NCBI GenBank assembly: GCA_011525385.1
Contig: WTGF01000058.1
Span: forward strand, 1-64,000
Origin: Chloroflexota bacterium
GTDB taxonomy: Bacteria > Chloroflexota > Anaerolineae > Aggregatilineales > Phototrophicaceae
Direction of reading: 5' to 3'
DNA length: 64,000 bases
Shown: positions 35,006 through 43,776 of the stretch, one piece after another
Position numbering within the stretch: position 1 is the stretch's first letter
How the letters are laid out: each line of letters begins with the position of its first letter
The notes under the pieces: generated by a model
The model's database searches: none
The model's input: the letters and a program-made list of their open reading frames with translations, nothing else
What the model was told of the DNA's origin: nothing
Translations under genes and position numbers: made by a program

Positions 35006-36037
35006 CTAGTCGTTGTAGGCGCTCAAGGGCAAGGTGGGATTCTCGTGGATCACCGGGATATCCCATGGATTTCGCTCAATCACGAAGAGACAGCCGCCAT
35101 CGAGCAGTTCATTCGCGGTGCCGGGTCCAAATTCTTCGTAACCGTCGCTAATGGGATTCGCCCATCTCAAGTTAAAATCAATGCCATATCTGCCGGGTTC
35201 CCATTTATCGCCCAGGTTGACGGTATAAAAGACCCACCAATTGAGGCTGCCCGGGATCTGCTTGATCTCGCTCACCCGGATATCCGGAATGGATAGACCG
35301 CGCAGTCTGACAGTATATTGGGCGTTGTTCAGGTGATCCTGGACAAGGGCTTCTGTCTTGGCGAACCATGACCAAAACAGCCTTATCTCGTCGGTATCGT
35401 ACAAGACGCCGGGGTCTGCGCCAGCCACATCTGCGCATTCCGCGAAAATCAATCCGGGATCGGCAGTACGGCCAGGAATCTCGTTTTCGCTGGGACGCGC
35501 GCCTATCTGCACCAGCGGCTCCGGCTCCTTGTAATAGATTGGGTTGAGCAGATCGCCGTCCGGCGTGAAGACGCCCGAGGATCCAATAATATCGCCCGTG
35601 CCCATTGTCTGCTCTTCTTCGAGAGTGCTGCCCGGTTCTTCGCACTCGTCCAGATAGTCGTCGGAGGCTTCCTGGAAAATGGTGTCATCTGGATCGTTTT
35701 CGCGGCCGATACGGAATACAACACTGATGGGCGTACCGAGTTCGCGTGTCGATCTGCCCAGCCAGTTTACGACCTGGCTGGTAGAGTATTCGTCGTTGAC
35801 GGCGACGCGCCGTAAAGCCGTTATCGCGGTTCCGTTGCCGCCAAAGAGGTCGAAAGCCTGGTAATAAACATCATATCCGGCTTGCATTTTGCCATGAAGG
35901 TCAACCACCATGCGGTCTTCACAAGCGCTGTAAAACCAATTTACCGTTGAGGCATAGTTGCTTTCATCCTGCGCTTGCGATATCAAAGTCAAGGCAAACA
36001 ACAGCATAACGCTCGTGAAAAAGCCGTATCTACGCAT
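35006..36037 (-). CDS. Secreted hypothetical protein
   Basis: A 343-residue protein starting MRRYGFFTSVMLLFALTLISQAQ, a clear signal peptide with a probable cleavage after SQA. The mature part is acidic, with paired Cys (for example in FYSACEDRM, YLDECEEPG, FAECADVAG, LDGGCLFVIE) that could form disulfides. No family recognised. I use the ATG at 36037 behind agggaaa; the upstream in-frame start at 36082 would bury the signal. It lies directly upstream of rsmG on the same strand. A cell-surface or extracellular role is inferred only from export. Confidence 0.75.
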   Translation of the reverse strand: MRRYGFFTSVMLLFALTLISQAQDESNYASTVNWFYSACEDRMVVDLHGKMQAGYDVYYQAFDLFGGNGTAITALRRVAVNDEYSTSQVVNWLGRSTRELGTPISVVFRIGRENDPDDTIFQEASDDYLDECEEPGSTLEEEQTMGTGDIIGSSGVFTPDGDLLNPIYYKEPEPLVQIGARPSENEIPGRTADPGLIFAECADVAGADPGVLYDTDEIRLFWSWFAKTEALVQDHLNNAQYTVRLRGLSIPDIRVSEIKQIPGSLNWWVFYTVNLGDKWEPGRYGIDFNLRWANPISDGYEEFGPGTANELLDGGCLFVIERNPWDIPVIHENPTLPLSAYND

Positions 36038-36296
36038 GAGATGTTTTCCCTGTCTGAATCCTACAGAACAGTCAATTCCCACTATTCTACAGCAAAATCA
36101 GGATTTCCTCAGCCCTATTTTGCGCTGGCAACCCCTAGCGCTGGCCGCGGCTGTATCCATCGACGCTTATTCGAGAATCGGGAGTAAGCTGGCCAGGTTG
36201 GCTTGGGCTAGCGTAGCGATCCGCGATTTTCACGGAGGCATTCCTAGCCTACAATAAGCATATAGCGCGCGCTTTCACGATTTGAGGATGAGTTGA

Positions 36297-37391
36297 ATGG
36301 AACAACATCGAATTTGCGTTCTGCATGGTGACGAAACCGGCCAGGAACTGCTGGACGAAGCGATTCGGGTTCTAGCTCCGGATGTCATCGGCATGTCGAA
36401 TCTGGTCTTCGAAACCTTTGACCTGTCGCTGGAAAACCGGCGGCGGACCAAAAACGACGTCGTTCGCGAGGCGGCGGCGCGCATACTGGAGACCGGATTA
36501 GGCATTAAAGCGGCGACCATTACGCCCGGCGACCCCGACGATGTCGGCAGCCCGAACGCGCTGCTGCGGGATTTGATCCACGGCAGCGTAATCTTGCGAA
36601 CGGGCCGGCGCATCCCGTCGGTGCGGCCTTTGGCGGGCGTCCACGCGCCGATCGCCGTGGCGCGCATGGCTGTGGAAGGCGCCTATGCTGCCGAGGAGTG
36701 GCGCGAAGGCGAGGGCCTTGACGAGATAGCTTACAATAAGCGCTACATCACGCGCCGCACCTGCCGGGCGGTGGCGGAATTCACCTTTAAGTATGCCCAG
36801 CGTAATGGCGCCACCGTATTCGGCGGTCCCAAATATACCGTTAGCCCGATATACGAAGGTCTGTTCAAAGAAGAGTTGGATCGAGCCGCGCAAATCTACA
36901 AGGGCGTGCGCTATCATCCACAACTGATTGACGCTACCTATGCGCTGCTGCTGGAAACGAGTGGCGAGGCCCTGGTTATCCCGGCTTTAAATCGCGACGG
37001 CGATAACTTGAGCGACCTGATAATGAAGATGTTTGGCACGATTGCCGGCGCCGAATCCATCGTATTCGCATTTGGCGATGACTTCGACGTCAAGGCAGCC
37101 GTCACCGAAGCGCCGCACGGCACCGCGCCAAGCCTGCAGGGCAAAAACATCGCCAACCCGATGGCTATGATCTTGGCATGTGGCGCCCTGCTGCGCTATA
37201 TCGACGGCAAGAAAGCCGCCGATGCCAGCCGCGCCATCTATGAAAGCACCCTTGAATCGGTCTATAACGGGATCAAGACCACGGACTTGGGCGGGCGCGC
37301 AAGCACGTCGGAATTCGTGGACGAGGTAATCCGCGAGATTCGCGGCAAGCTGGATGTTTGGGATGCCTTGGGCAGTGAACGCGCGATCTAG
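36297..37391 (+). CDS. Isocitrate/isopropylmalate dehydrogenase family protein
   Basis: A 364-residue beta-decarboxylating dehydrogenase. It has the N-terminal LHGDETGQELLDEAIRVL (GDGIGPE-like), the RRTCRAVAEFTFKYA helix, LIDATYALL, IPALNRDGDNLSDL and the adenine loop EAPHGTAPSLQGKNIANPMAM. The substrate-recognition residues deviate from both IDH and LeuB: no typical SxxxR segment of LeuB or SxN of IDH is evident. The substrate could be isocitrate, isopropylmalate, homoisocitrate or tartrate/malate. No leu genes are adjacent. Its TAG stop is formed by the first bases of a dispersed repeat. Confidence 0.85.
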   Translation: MEQHRICVLHGDETGQELLDEAIRVLAPDVIGMSNLVFETFDLSLENRRRTKNDVVREAAARILETGLGIKAATITPGDPDDVGSPNALLRDLIHGSVILRTGRRIPSVRPLAGVHAPIAVARMAVEGAYAAEEWREGEGLDEIAYNKRYITRRTCRAVAEFTFKYAQRNGATVFGGPKYTVSPIYEGLFKEELDRAAQIYKGVRYHPQLIDATYALLLETSGEALVIPALNRDGDNLSDLIMKMFGTIAGAESIVFAFGDDFDVKAAVTEAPHGTAPSLQGKNIANPMAMILACGALLRYIDGKKAADASRAIYESTLESVYNGIKTTDLGGRASTSEFVDEVIREIRGKLDVWDALGSERAI

Positions 37392-37485
37392 CCGCTCGGC
37401 GGCAGCGATAAGGTCCCAGGAATGTCCCGCTCACGCAAAATCGTAATCGTTATCGTCACACGGGCGACGCGGTTTACGTAGATAG
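37390..37485 (+). repeat. Structured dispersed repeat (agccgctcggcg family), diverged copy
   Basis: It begins agccgctcggcg inside the TAG stop of the dehydrogenase. The middle tcccgctcacgcaaaatcgtaa matches the minus-strand copy at 41250-41348. CGTAA (37442-37446) can pair with TTACG in GGTTTACG (37471-37478), around CGTC/GACG. Confidence 0.6.
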
Positions 37486-37497
37486 GGGACGAGTGGC

Positions 37498-37956
37498 GTG
37501 GATGAAAATCTCGATCGAGATGTAGCGGAGCTTTGGTCGCTGCTCTTCGATATCGTCAGTGATGGCGAGAAGCGCCTTGCCAGCCACTTTGACGCGCAGC
37601 AACTCACGCCGCCGCAATTCTACGTGCTGAAGACGCTGTCGGAAAACCAGGGCGAGTGCCGCATCGGCGATATCGCCCGCGATCATCATTTGACCAACGC
37701 GACCATGACCGGCCTGGTCAAGCGGCTGGAAGCTATGGATCCGCCCTTGGTCCGGCGCCGCCGCAGCGCCACCGACGGGCGCTCGGTGGATGTTATTCTC
37801 ACGGACGAGGGCTCGCGCCGGTTTGTTGGGGTGCAGCGCGGCCTGATGGATCAATTGCGCGCCGTTTTCGGTTTGCTGCCGGATGCAGAGCGGCGGGACG
37901 TCATCGCCAAAGTGGGACTTTATTTCGCGATATTTTCGCAGCAATTTCCTACGTAA
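37498..37956 (+). CDS. MarR family transcriptional regulator
   Basis: A 152-residue winged-helix repressor type. It has the dimer helix at each end, and the DNA-binding part TPPQFYVLKTLSENQGECRIGDIARDHHLTNATMTGLVKRLE with the wing RRRRSATDGRSVDVILTDEG (quoted in parts: IGDIARDHHLTNATMTGLV, DGRSVDVILTDEG). The start is GTG. MarR proteins usually control an adjacent gene; the neighbours are the dehydrogenase upstream and a convergent S9 peptidase downstream, so no efflux or catabolic target is evident. Ligand unknown. Confidence 0.9.
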   Translation: MDENLDRDVAELWSLLFDIVSDGEKRLASHFDAQQLTPPQFYVLKTLSENQGECRIGDIARDHHLTNATMTGLVKRLEAMDPPLVRRRRSATDGRSVDVILTDEGSRRFVGVQRGLMDQLRAVFGLLPDAERRDVIAKVGLYFAIFSQQFPT

Positions 37957-37978
37957 GCGGCTTCTTTTGGTACGCAAA

Positions 37979-39994
37979 TCAAAGGTTCACATACTTGTCG
38001 AACCAGTTGACCATTTCTGTCAGACGACTAATCCGGTGCAAGGGCTCGCCACTGCGAGAAAGCTCGTGCCCCTCGCGCGGATAACGCAGCATTCTGACCG
38101 GCGTGTTCGTCGCCCGCCTGACCCAGGCGAAGAGCTGCTCCCCTTGTTCTATCGGTACGCGAAAGTCGTTTTCCGAGTGAATGAGCAAAAGGGGCGTCCG
38201 TATGTTGGCGGCGTACTTCAGCGGAGAATTGTCCCAGAAGACCTCATGGTTCTCCCAGGGTTCGGCGTCAAATTCATTTGACATGAGCAGGGGCACATCC
38301 GATGTGCCGTAAAAACTCGTGATGTTGTAGACGCCGCGCTGGGCCACCGCCGCCTTGAAGCGGTCGCTGTGCGTGATGATCCAGGCCGTCATGTAGCCGC
38401 CGTAAGATCCCCCGGTGATGGCCATTTTTTTGCCGTCAGCGATGCCGAGTTCGAGAAAAGCATCTACGCCGGCCATAATATCGTCCATCGCCACGGGTCC
38501 CCAGGCGGCATGCAACTTGCGCATGAAGTCTTCGCCGTATCCGCCGCTGCCATGTGGATTGCAGTAGAAAACGGCGTATCCGCGCGCGGCGTGGAATTGC
38601 CATTCATGCCACATCGTTTTGGTAGCGTATCCCCAGGTGGCATGGGGACCGCCGTGAATGTTCAGCGCCAGCGGATAGCTCTGCCCGGGCTGATAATCGA
38701 CCGGTAGCAAGTACCAACCTTGTACTTCGCCGTGGGGCGATTGAAAGCGAAGTTCGCAGACGTCTTGAACGATGACCTCGCTCAGCCAATCGTGGTTGAA
38801 TCGCGTCGCTTCGACGAACTCTCCGTCCTGCAGAATGTAGAGTTCCTGGGGGTTCTGTGGCGTGGAAACTGTCATGGACATCAAACCGCCGGGACCGATG
38901 TCGAATTGCTCGATATCGTAAAGACCTTCGTGCAGGGGGCGCGAAGTGTCGCTGGGGGGATCGTAGATCCAGGGCAAGGTCCTGCCTTCGCTTTCCACTA
39001 TGAAAGCCAACTGGTTTTCCGCCGACCAGGCCCATTCGATGGCCTCACGATCGATTGTTTCGTTGACGATTCGAAGGTCGGAGCCGTCGACAGCCATGAC
39101 GAGCAGGCGCATGGGAATATCAGTGACGCCAATCGGAAGGCGTCCAAAAGCCAGCCACTTGCCGTCCGGCGAGGGTAGAGGCGCGTACGTACTGCGCGCG
39201 TCGTCGGTCATTGGGGTGGCTTGACCAGAAGCCGCATCAATGCGATACAGGTTTTCTGATCGCCAAGGTTCGTCGCCTTCGGGGTCGGTTGTTCGTGATG
39301 TGTAAATCGACGCGCCATCGGCGGACCAGCGCGGCTGTGAGTGATCGGCGTCGATATCCGTGAGGCGACGGGGTTTGCTCTCGCTGACTTCTTCTATATC
39401 ACTCACGTAAATCTGATCGTAGCGCTCGTCCACGTAGGCCGTCCCGCGTCGATAGGGAATGCGCCACATCTCGCGCGGGTCCCAGCGCATTTGCTCGTCT
39501 TCTTCCTGGCGCTCTCGTCGCTGTCTCTTTTCCAGCTTGTCAATGGGCGGGGATCTATCGCTGTCTTCCGTGGGCGCGCTGCCTCGCTCGTCTTCATTTT
39601 CCGGAGCCAGGAATGCGATCTGCGTCCCGTCCGGCGACCAAGCCGGGCTATGCGCCCCGTTTTTCATATTGGTTAAGGCGCGCGCTTCGCCACCAACGCC
39701 GTTGGTTGGCAGCAAATAAACCTGCGCTTTGTCGCCGCGTGTCGATACAAATGCGAGATTTTTGCCATCCGGTGACCAAGATGGTCGGCTGTCTTTGTCA
39801 CCGCGAGTCAGTTGAAAGGCTTCGCCGCCACCTAGCGGAAAGAGCCAGATATTGCGCTTGTAGCCGCGTTCCAGCGGATCGGGACTCACTTTGACAAAGG
39901 CGACGAAGCGCCCGTCAGGACTGATTTGCGGGTCTTGTACGTAGTGAATCCTATTGAGATCTTCTGCAGTGATAGGGACTTTGCTTTCTGCCAT
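37979..39994 (-). CDS. S9 family (prolyl oligopeptidase/acylaminoacyl) serine peptidase
   Basis: A 671-residue protein with an N-terminal beta-propeller made of TolB/WD40-like blades (repeated SPDG motifs such as ISPDGRFVAFV, WSPDGKNLAFV, WSPDGTQIAFL). The C-terminal alpha/beta hydrolase domain has the nucleophile Ser in ITGGSYGGYMTAW, Asp in HSENDFRVP and His in YPREGHELSR. It should cleave oligopeptides; an acidic insert ERGSAPTEDSD lies in the propeller. No signal peptide, so cytoplasmic. It is the last gene of a probable leftward run def-GNAT-peptidase, which suits N-terminal processing and peptide turnover. Confidence 0.93.
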   Translation of the reverse strand: MAESKVPITAEDLNRIHYVQDPQISPDGRFVAFVKVSPDPLERGYKRNIWLFPLGGGEAFQLTRGDKDSRPSWSPDGKNLAFVSTRGDKAQVYLLPTNGVGGEARALTNMKNGAHSPAWSPDGTQIAFLAPENEDERGSAPTEDSDRSPPIDKLEKRQRRERQEEDEQMRWDPREMWRIPYRRGTAYVDERYDQIYVSDIEEVSESKPRRLTDIDADHSQPRWSADGASIYTSRTTDPEGDEPWRSENLYRIDAASGQATPMTDDARSTYAPLPSPDGKWLAFGRLPIGVTDIPMRLLVMAVDGSDLRIVNETIDREAIEWAWSAENQLAFIVESEGRTLPWIYDPPSDTSRPLHEGLYDIEQFDIGPGGLMSMTVSTPQNPQELYILQDGEFVEATRFNHDWLSEVIVQDVCELRFQSPHGEVQGWYLLPVDYQPGQSYPLALNIHGGPHATWGYATKTMWHEWQFHAARGYAVFYCNPHGSGGYGEDFMRKLHAAWGPVAMDDIMAGVDAFLELGIADGKKMAITGGSYGGYMTAWIITHSDRFKAAVAQRGVYNITSFYGTSDVPLLMSNEFDAEPWENHEVFWDNSPLKYAANIRTPLLLIHSENDFRVPIEQGEQLFAWVRRATNTPVRMLRYPREGHELSRSGEPLHRISRLTEMVNWFDKYVNL

Positions 39995-40027
39995 ATCGGC
40001 ATCCTCGCTTTTTCATGAAGAGCTGAG

Positions 40028-40624
40028 CTAGATCCTTATACCGGGCAGCCCTGTTTGCAGGAGCTCGTCGAAACCGTCCTGCTGTACAAGGTCGCTGATA
40101 GGTCGCGGCGCTGGCGGCCGCTCCAGTGCCGGGCTCAAGTCAAGTTGCCACCAGCCCGTATCGCGCCAGGCCTCGGCTTTGAAACCGACATTTCTGAAGA
40201 CCCCGATTTCTTGAAAGCCGAGCGTCTCGTGCGCCCGGATACTGGGGGCATTTGGCAAGGCAATGACGCCGATGGCGCTACGGTAGCCCTGTGCGCGCAG
40301 AATCGCCAACAACGAAGAATACAATGCGCGAGAGACCCCGCGGCGCTGATAGCCTTCGCGCACATAAACTGTGGTCTCCGTCGTCCACTGGTAGGCCTCT
40401 CGGCTGCGAAAAGCGCTGGCATAAGCATAGCCGGCGATGTGCGAGTCTATTTCGCAGACGAGCCAGGGATACTGACGCAATGTCTTCGCGATCCGCTCAG
40501 CAATTTCGCTGGCGTCAGGCACATCATGCTCGAATGAAATATGTGTGAGGCGAACGATAGGACTGTAAATCTCAAGAATCTGCGGCGCGTCTTTTTTGGA
40601 GGCGAGGCGAATCTTGGCGCTCAT
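40028..40624 (-). CDS. GNAT N-acetyltransferase (phosphinothricin acetyltransferase-like)
   Basis: A 198-residue GNAT enzyme. It has the N-terminal IRLASKKDAPQILEIYSPIV and SFEHDVPDASEIAERI, the acetyl-CoA loop VREGYQRRGVSRALYSSLL (Q/RxxGxG/A type) and LPNAPSIRAHETLGFQEIGVFRNVGFK. The closest outline is the Pat/Bar/YncA group acting on amino-acid-like amines. It starts 6 bp after the def stop, so the two are cotranscribed. Confidence 0.88.
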   Translation of the reverse strand: MSAKIRLASKKDAPQILEIYSPIVRLTHISFEHDVPDASEIAERIAKTLRQYPWLVCEIDSHIAGYAYASAFRSREAYQWTTETTVYVREGYQRRGVSRALYSSLLAILRAQGYRSAIGVIALPNAPSIRAHETLGFQEIGVFRNVGFKAEAWRDTGWWQLDLSPALERPPAPRPISDLVQQDGFDELLQTGLPGIRI

Positions 40625-40630
40625 GGGAGC

Positions 40631-41161
40631 TCAGGCTTCTTTTTCCACGATGCCGTTTTCTTCTTCTTCCGGGCGCCAAACTCTAGTGGCGATATCGATA
40701 AAGAGCTTGCCATCCAGATGGTCAATCTCGTGCTGGAAGACGCGCGCCAACCAGTCGCTGGCTTGCAGACACATGGGGTTGCCGTTTCGGTCTTGCCCGG
40801 TCACCTCGATGCTTTGGTGGCGCTCGACATCCCCAAGCAGCCCCGGCAAGGACAGACAGCCCTCTACCCCGGAAACCGTATCGTGACTACGCTTGCTGAT
40901 TTTTGGATTTGCCACTACATACAGTTTGCCCGCGTCGTCGCCGTATATTTCCCGACTGTTCTCATCATCAGGCAGCCGGACCAGGATTAAACGCAAGCTT
41001 TGAGCGACTTGCGGACCCGCCAAACCGACGCCTTCCGCGTCAATCATGGTTTCGAACATGTCGTTGATCAGATCTTGAAGCGGAGCGCCAAAATCGTTTA
41101 TGCGCGCCGCATGCCTGCGCAGAACGGGATTATCGGGTTGGATGACTTCCAGCAAACTCAT
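40631..41161 (-). CDS. def: Peptide deformylase
   Basis: A 176-residue metalloenzyme that removes the N-formyl group from nascent proteins. The three motifs are present: GVGLAGPQVAQ, EGCLSLPG (metal Cys) and HEIDHLDGKLF (the HExxH-type His pair). The ATG has an upstream ggtctcgtg-poor site. It is first in a leftward cluster with a GNAT enzyme and an S9 peptidase. No fmt neighbour here. Confidence 0.96.
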   Translation of the reverse strand: MSLLEVIQPDNPVLRRHAARINDFGAPLQDLINDMFETMIDAEGVGLAGPQVAQSLRLILVRLPDDENSREIYGDDAGKLYVVANPKISKRSHDTVSGVEGCLSLPGLLGDVERHQSIEVTGQDRNGNPMCLQASDWLARVFQHEIDHLDGKLFIDIATRVWRPEEEENGIVEKEA

Positions 41162-41249
41162 GGCCGCGGTCTCGTGTAAGTTTCAGACAAGGCGCATATT
41201 GTAGCGCAAAAACCCGATGCAGCCTATAGATTAATCGCTGCCGGATCCT

Positions 41250-41348
41250 GTATACGTAAGTCGCGTCGCTCATGCGACGAGACGGCTTACGATTTTGCGT
41301 GAGCGCGGCAGTCCTGTGTCCTTTTCGCCGGTTACGCGCCGAGCGGCT
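41250..41348 (-). repeat. Structured dispersed repeat (agccgctcggcg family), reverse copy
   Basis: On the minus strand this reads agccgctcggcgcgtaaccgg, identical to the first 21 bases of the 59595 and 61290 copies. Then it follows the 37390 copy (cgctcacgcaaaatcgtaa). Inner pairing is perfect: CGTAAG (41255-41260)/CTTACG (41286-41291) and CGTCGC/GCGACG (41264-41279). It lies in the 393-bp gap between def and the response regulator. Confidence 0.65.
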
Positions 41349-41411
41349 GCTGGCGACCTTGCTCATCGTCGCTCTGGCCGACATCGCATCTGCCGGGAAT
41401 CCGGACTGGAA

Positions 41412-41450
41412 GTTTACACGATGTTTACAAAAACGTTACGGTCTTGTCAT
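41412..41450 (+). promoter_or_regulatory. Direct repeats like an OmpR/PhoP-family operator
   Basis: GTTTACA occurs at 41412-41418 and 41423-41429, one helical turn (11 bp) apart. Weaker versions follow at the same spacing (cgttacg at 41434, ttgtca near 41444). PhoP/PhoB-type regulators bind such 11-bp phased repeats. The array lies about 105-145 bp upstream of the OmpR-type regulator start. Confidence 0.5.
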
Positions 41451-41554
41451 CGGTTTTTGGCATAATGGTGTTAGGCATTGCGCTGGCTTGCGCATGTCGA
41501 AAGCTGCGCCAAGCGCTGAGGCAGCGAATTCCGTTTCCTATTGAGAGCGTAGGT

Positions 41555-42238
41555 ATGAGCGAAACGATCTTGGTGGTCGACGACGAGCAAAAGATAATCG
41601 ATCTGGCGCGCATGTACCTGGAACAGGATGGCTATCAGGTAACCTGCGCCACAGACGGGCTTAGCGCCCGTCGTCAGATTGTGGAAGACGCGCCCAACCT
41701 GGTCGTCCTGGATCTCATGTTGCCCGGCATGGATGGCTTGGAAGTATGTCGAAAGGTGCGCGCCGAGTCGGATGTTCCAATTATCATGCTGACCGCGCGC
41801 GGCGACGATATTGACAAGATTGTCGGATTGGAATTGGGCGCGGACGACTACCTTACCAAGCCCTTTAATCCGCGGGAGTTGGTCGCGCGCATCAAGGCGA
41901 TCCTCCGTCGAACCGATCGCGCGAGCAATCACACGGACGCGCCGGCGCCGGTCGTGATTGGCAATTTGCGTATTGATGCGCAGCGCCGCACAGTTGAGGT
42001 GGAGGGCCTGGGGGTAGAGCTTCGCATGAAAGAATTCGACTTGCTGCAAACCCTCGCGGAGAATAAGGGCGTCGTTTACAGCCGCGAGCGACTTCTGGAT
42101 GTTGTTTGGGGATATGACTTCGCTGGAGAGACCCGCACAGTTGATGTTCATATCGCGCATTTGCGGCACAAACTGAAGGGTATGGAGGCCAGCATCGAGA
42201 CCGTATGGGGTGTGGGTTACAAGCTCGATGATCGCTAG
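41555..42238 (+). CDS. OmpR/PhoB-family response regulator
   Basis: A 227-residue two-component regulator. The receiver domain has acidic pair DDE (9-11), phospho-acceptor D53 in VVLDLMLPGMDG, Thr in IIMLTARGDD and Lys in YLTKPFNPREL. The C-terminal winged helix is ELRMKEFDLLQTLAENKGVVYSRERLLD...RTVDVHIAHLRHKL (in parts). Start chosen at the ATG at 41555, which gives the usual METILVVDD-like opening; the frame is open further upstream. Its end overlaps the kinase start by 11 bp. The phased repeats upstream suggest autoregulation. Confidence 0.95.
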   Translation: MSETILVVDDEQKIIDLARMYLEQDGYQVTCATDGLSARRQIVEDAPNLVVLDLMLPGMDGLEVCRKVRAESDVPIIMLTARGDDIDKIVGLELGADDYLTKPFNPRELVARIKAILRRTDRASNHTDAPAPVVIGNLRIDAQRRTVEVEGLGVELRMKEFDLLQTLAENKGVVYSRERLLDVVWGYDFAGETRTVDVHIAHLRHKLKGMEASIETVWGVGYKLDDR

Positions 42239-43730
42239 GCAGTTGCGCTCTCTTTTTGGATTACGCCTCAGGCTGCTAACATCCTACCTCGTTCTTTTGA
42301 TGGTAGCGCTGGGAGTAATTGCTGCGGCGCTCTTGGTGTTGATCGGAAACCGACCGGCTCCCCCGCAACCGACCTATGAACGATTGGCAGCCCTGACACA
42401 GGGTTTGAACCTGCTGGACTTTATCGCCGATTTGCCCAGAGACCCCAATCTCGATTTCATTCAAGAACAAATTCCCGAATTGCTGGATGCCTTTGCAGAG
42501 TCGCGGAATGTGCGTACCATGCAAATCTGGCTTACACAAGACGGTCCGATGGTGCTCTACGACAGCGCTGACAGATTTGAGCCCGGGCAAAGGATCCACT
42601 TGCGCGTCGACAGCTACGAGAGCGATCCCTTGGCGAAGGTCTTGAGAAGGGGCGGGGAGCAGTTTTTCGGCGGATTTGCCGACCCCGGCGGCAGCGAATG
42701 GCTGTATGGCGGGGTCATGTTTCGGCAGCAGCGCCGCTTGCTTGGTCGCCCAGCGGGCGACAATCTCTGGATTTTGGCCGAGCCGCGGCCAACGGTGCGT
42801 CTGCACGAGACACTGGCGGTTTTCAGCAATTCCCTTGCGCCGCCTCTCATACAGGCCGGGCTTGCCGGCATTGTCTTTTCAATTATCCTGGCGGCGCTGA
42901 TAAGCCGTACAATCGCCAAGCCGCTGCAGCGGCTTGCGGTAGCCGCGACCGATGTCGCTCGCGGTGATTATGCGGTTCATGTGCCGGCCAGCGGTCCGCC
43001 GGAGTTGCGATCGCTGGCGGATTCATTCAATCGGATGACGGCGGAAGTCTTGGCGGCGAACAACGCCCAGCGAGACTTTCTAGGTAATGTATCGCATGAC
43101 TTGAAGACCCCTTTGACTTCGATTCAGGGCTATTCCCAGGCGATCATTGATGGCGCCGCGGAAGATCCGAAAGAAGCGGCGCAGATCATATTTGAAGAAG
43201 CCAGCCGCCTAAACCGCATGGTAGTGGAATTGACCGATCTGGAGCAATTGCAAGCGGGCCGTTTGTCGATGAAACTCGAGACCATTGATATGTCTCTGCT
43301 AGCCGAGGGCGTGGTACAGAGCTTGCAGGTGCTGGCGGCAAACCAGGGCATTACGCTAGAGTCGTCCTGCGGGGCTGTGCCATCGATCCGTGGAGACGGC
43401 GACCGCCTGGCGCAGGTGTTAACCAACTTAGTCGGCAACGCCTTGAAGTTTACCGAGACCGGTGGGGTCGTACGCGTGGCGACGAAGGCGCAAGGGCATG
43501 GTGTTTCTGCAGTGATTCATGATACCGGCATTGGGATCGCCGCCGAGGAGCTGCCGCGAGTATTCGAGCGCTTCTATCAAGTCGACAAGGCGCGCGGTCC
43601 GCGCCGGGGAACCGGGCTGGGCCTGGCGATTGCTCGAGAAATCGTGGAGGCGCACGGCGGCAAGATTACCGTGAGCAGTCGTGGACGCAATCGGGGCACG
43701 GTGTTCAGAATGTGGTTGCCGGCTGTATGA
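42228..43730 (+). CDS. Sensor histidine kinase (HAMP-HisKA-HATPase)
   Basis: A 500-residue membrane kinase paired with the regulator before it (ATG overlapping its stop by 11 bp). Two membrane segments (about 14-37 and 212-232) flank an extracytoplasmic sensor domain. HAMP follows (SRTIAKPLQRLAVAATDVARGDY), then the HisKA H-box FLGNVSHDLKTPLTSIQGY and the ATPase with N box LTNLVGNALKFT, G1 DTGIGI and G2 RGTGLGLAIAREIVEAHGG. The outline agrees with PhoR/ResE-type kinases; the signal is unknown. Confidence 0.95.
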   Translation: MIARQLRSLFGLRLRLLTSYLVLLMVALGVIAAALLVLIGNRPAPPQPTYERLAALTQGLNLLDFIADLPRDPNLDFIQEQIPELLDAFAESRNVRTMQIWLTQDGPMVLYDSADRFEPGQRIHLRVDSYESDPLAKVLRRGGEQFFGGFADPGGSEWLYGGVMFRQQRRLLGRPAGDNLWILAEPRPTVRLHETLAVFSNSLAPPLIQAGLAGIVFSIILAALISRTIAKPLQRLAVAATDVARGDYAVHVPASGPPELRSLADSFNRMTAEVLAANNAQRDFLGNVSHDLKTPLTSIQGYSQAIIDGAAEDPKEAAQIIFEEASRLNRMVVELTDLEQLQAGRLSMKLETIDMSLLAEGVVQSLQVLAANQGITLESSCGAVPSIRGDGDRLAQVLTNLVGNALKFTETGGVVRVATKAQGHGVSAVIHDTGIGIAAEELPRVFERFYQVDKARGPRRGTGLGLAIAREIVEAHGGKITVSSRGRNRGTVFRMWLPAV

Positions 43731-43776
43731 GCAGTCAGTCCATTCAATATTCTTAGCGAACTATTGTGTCGAGGCG

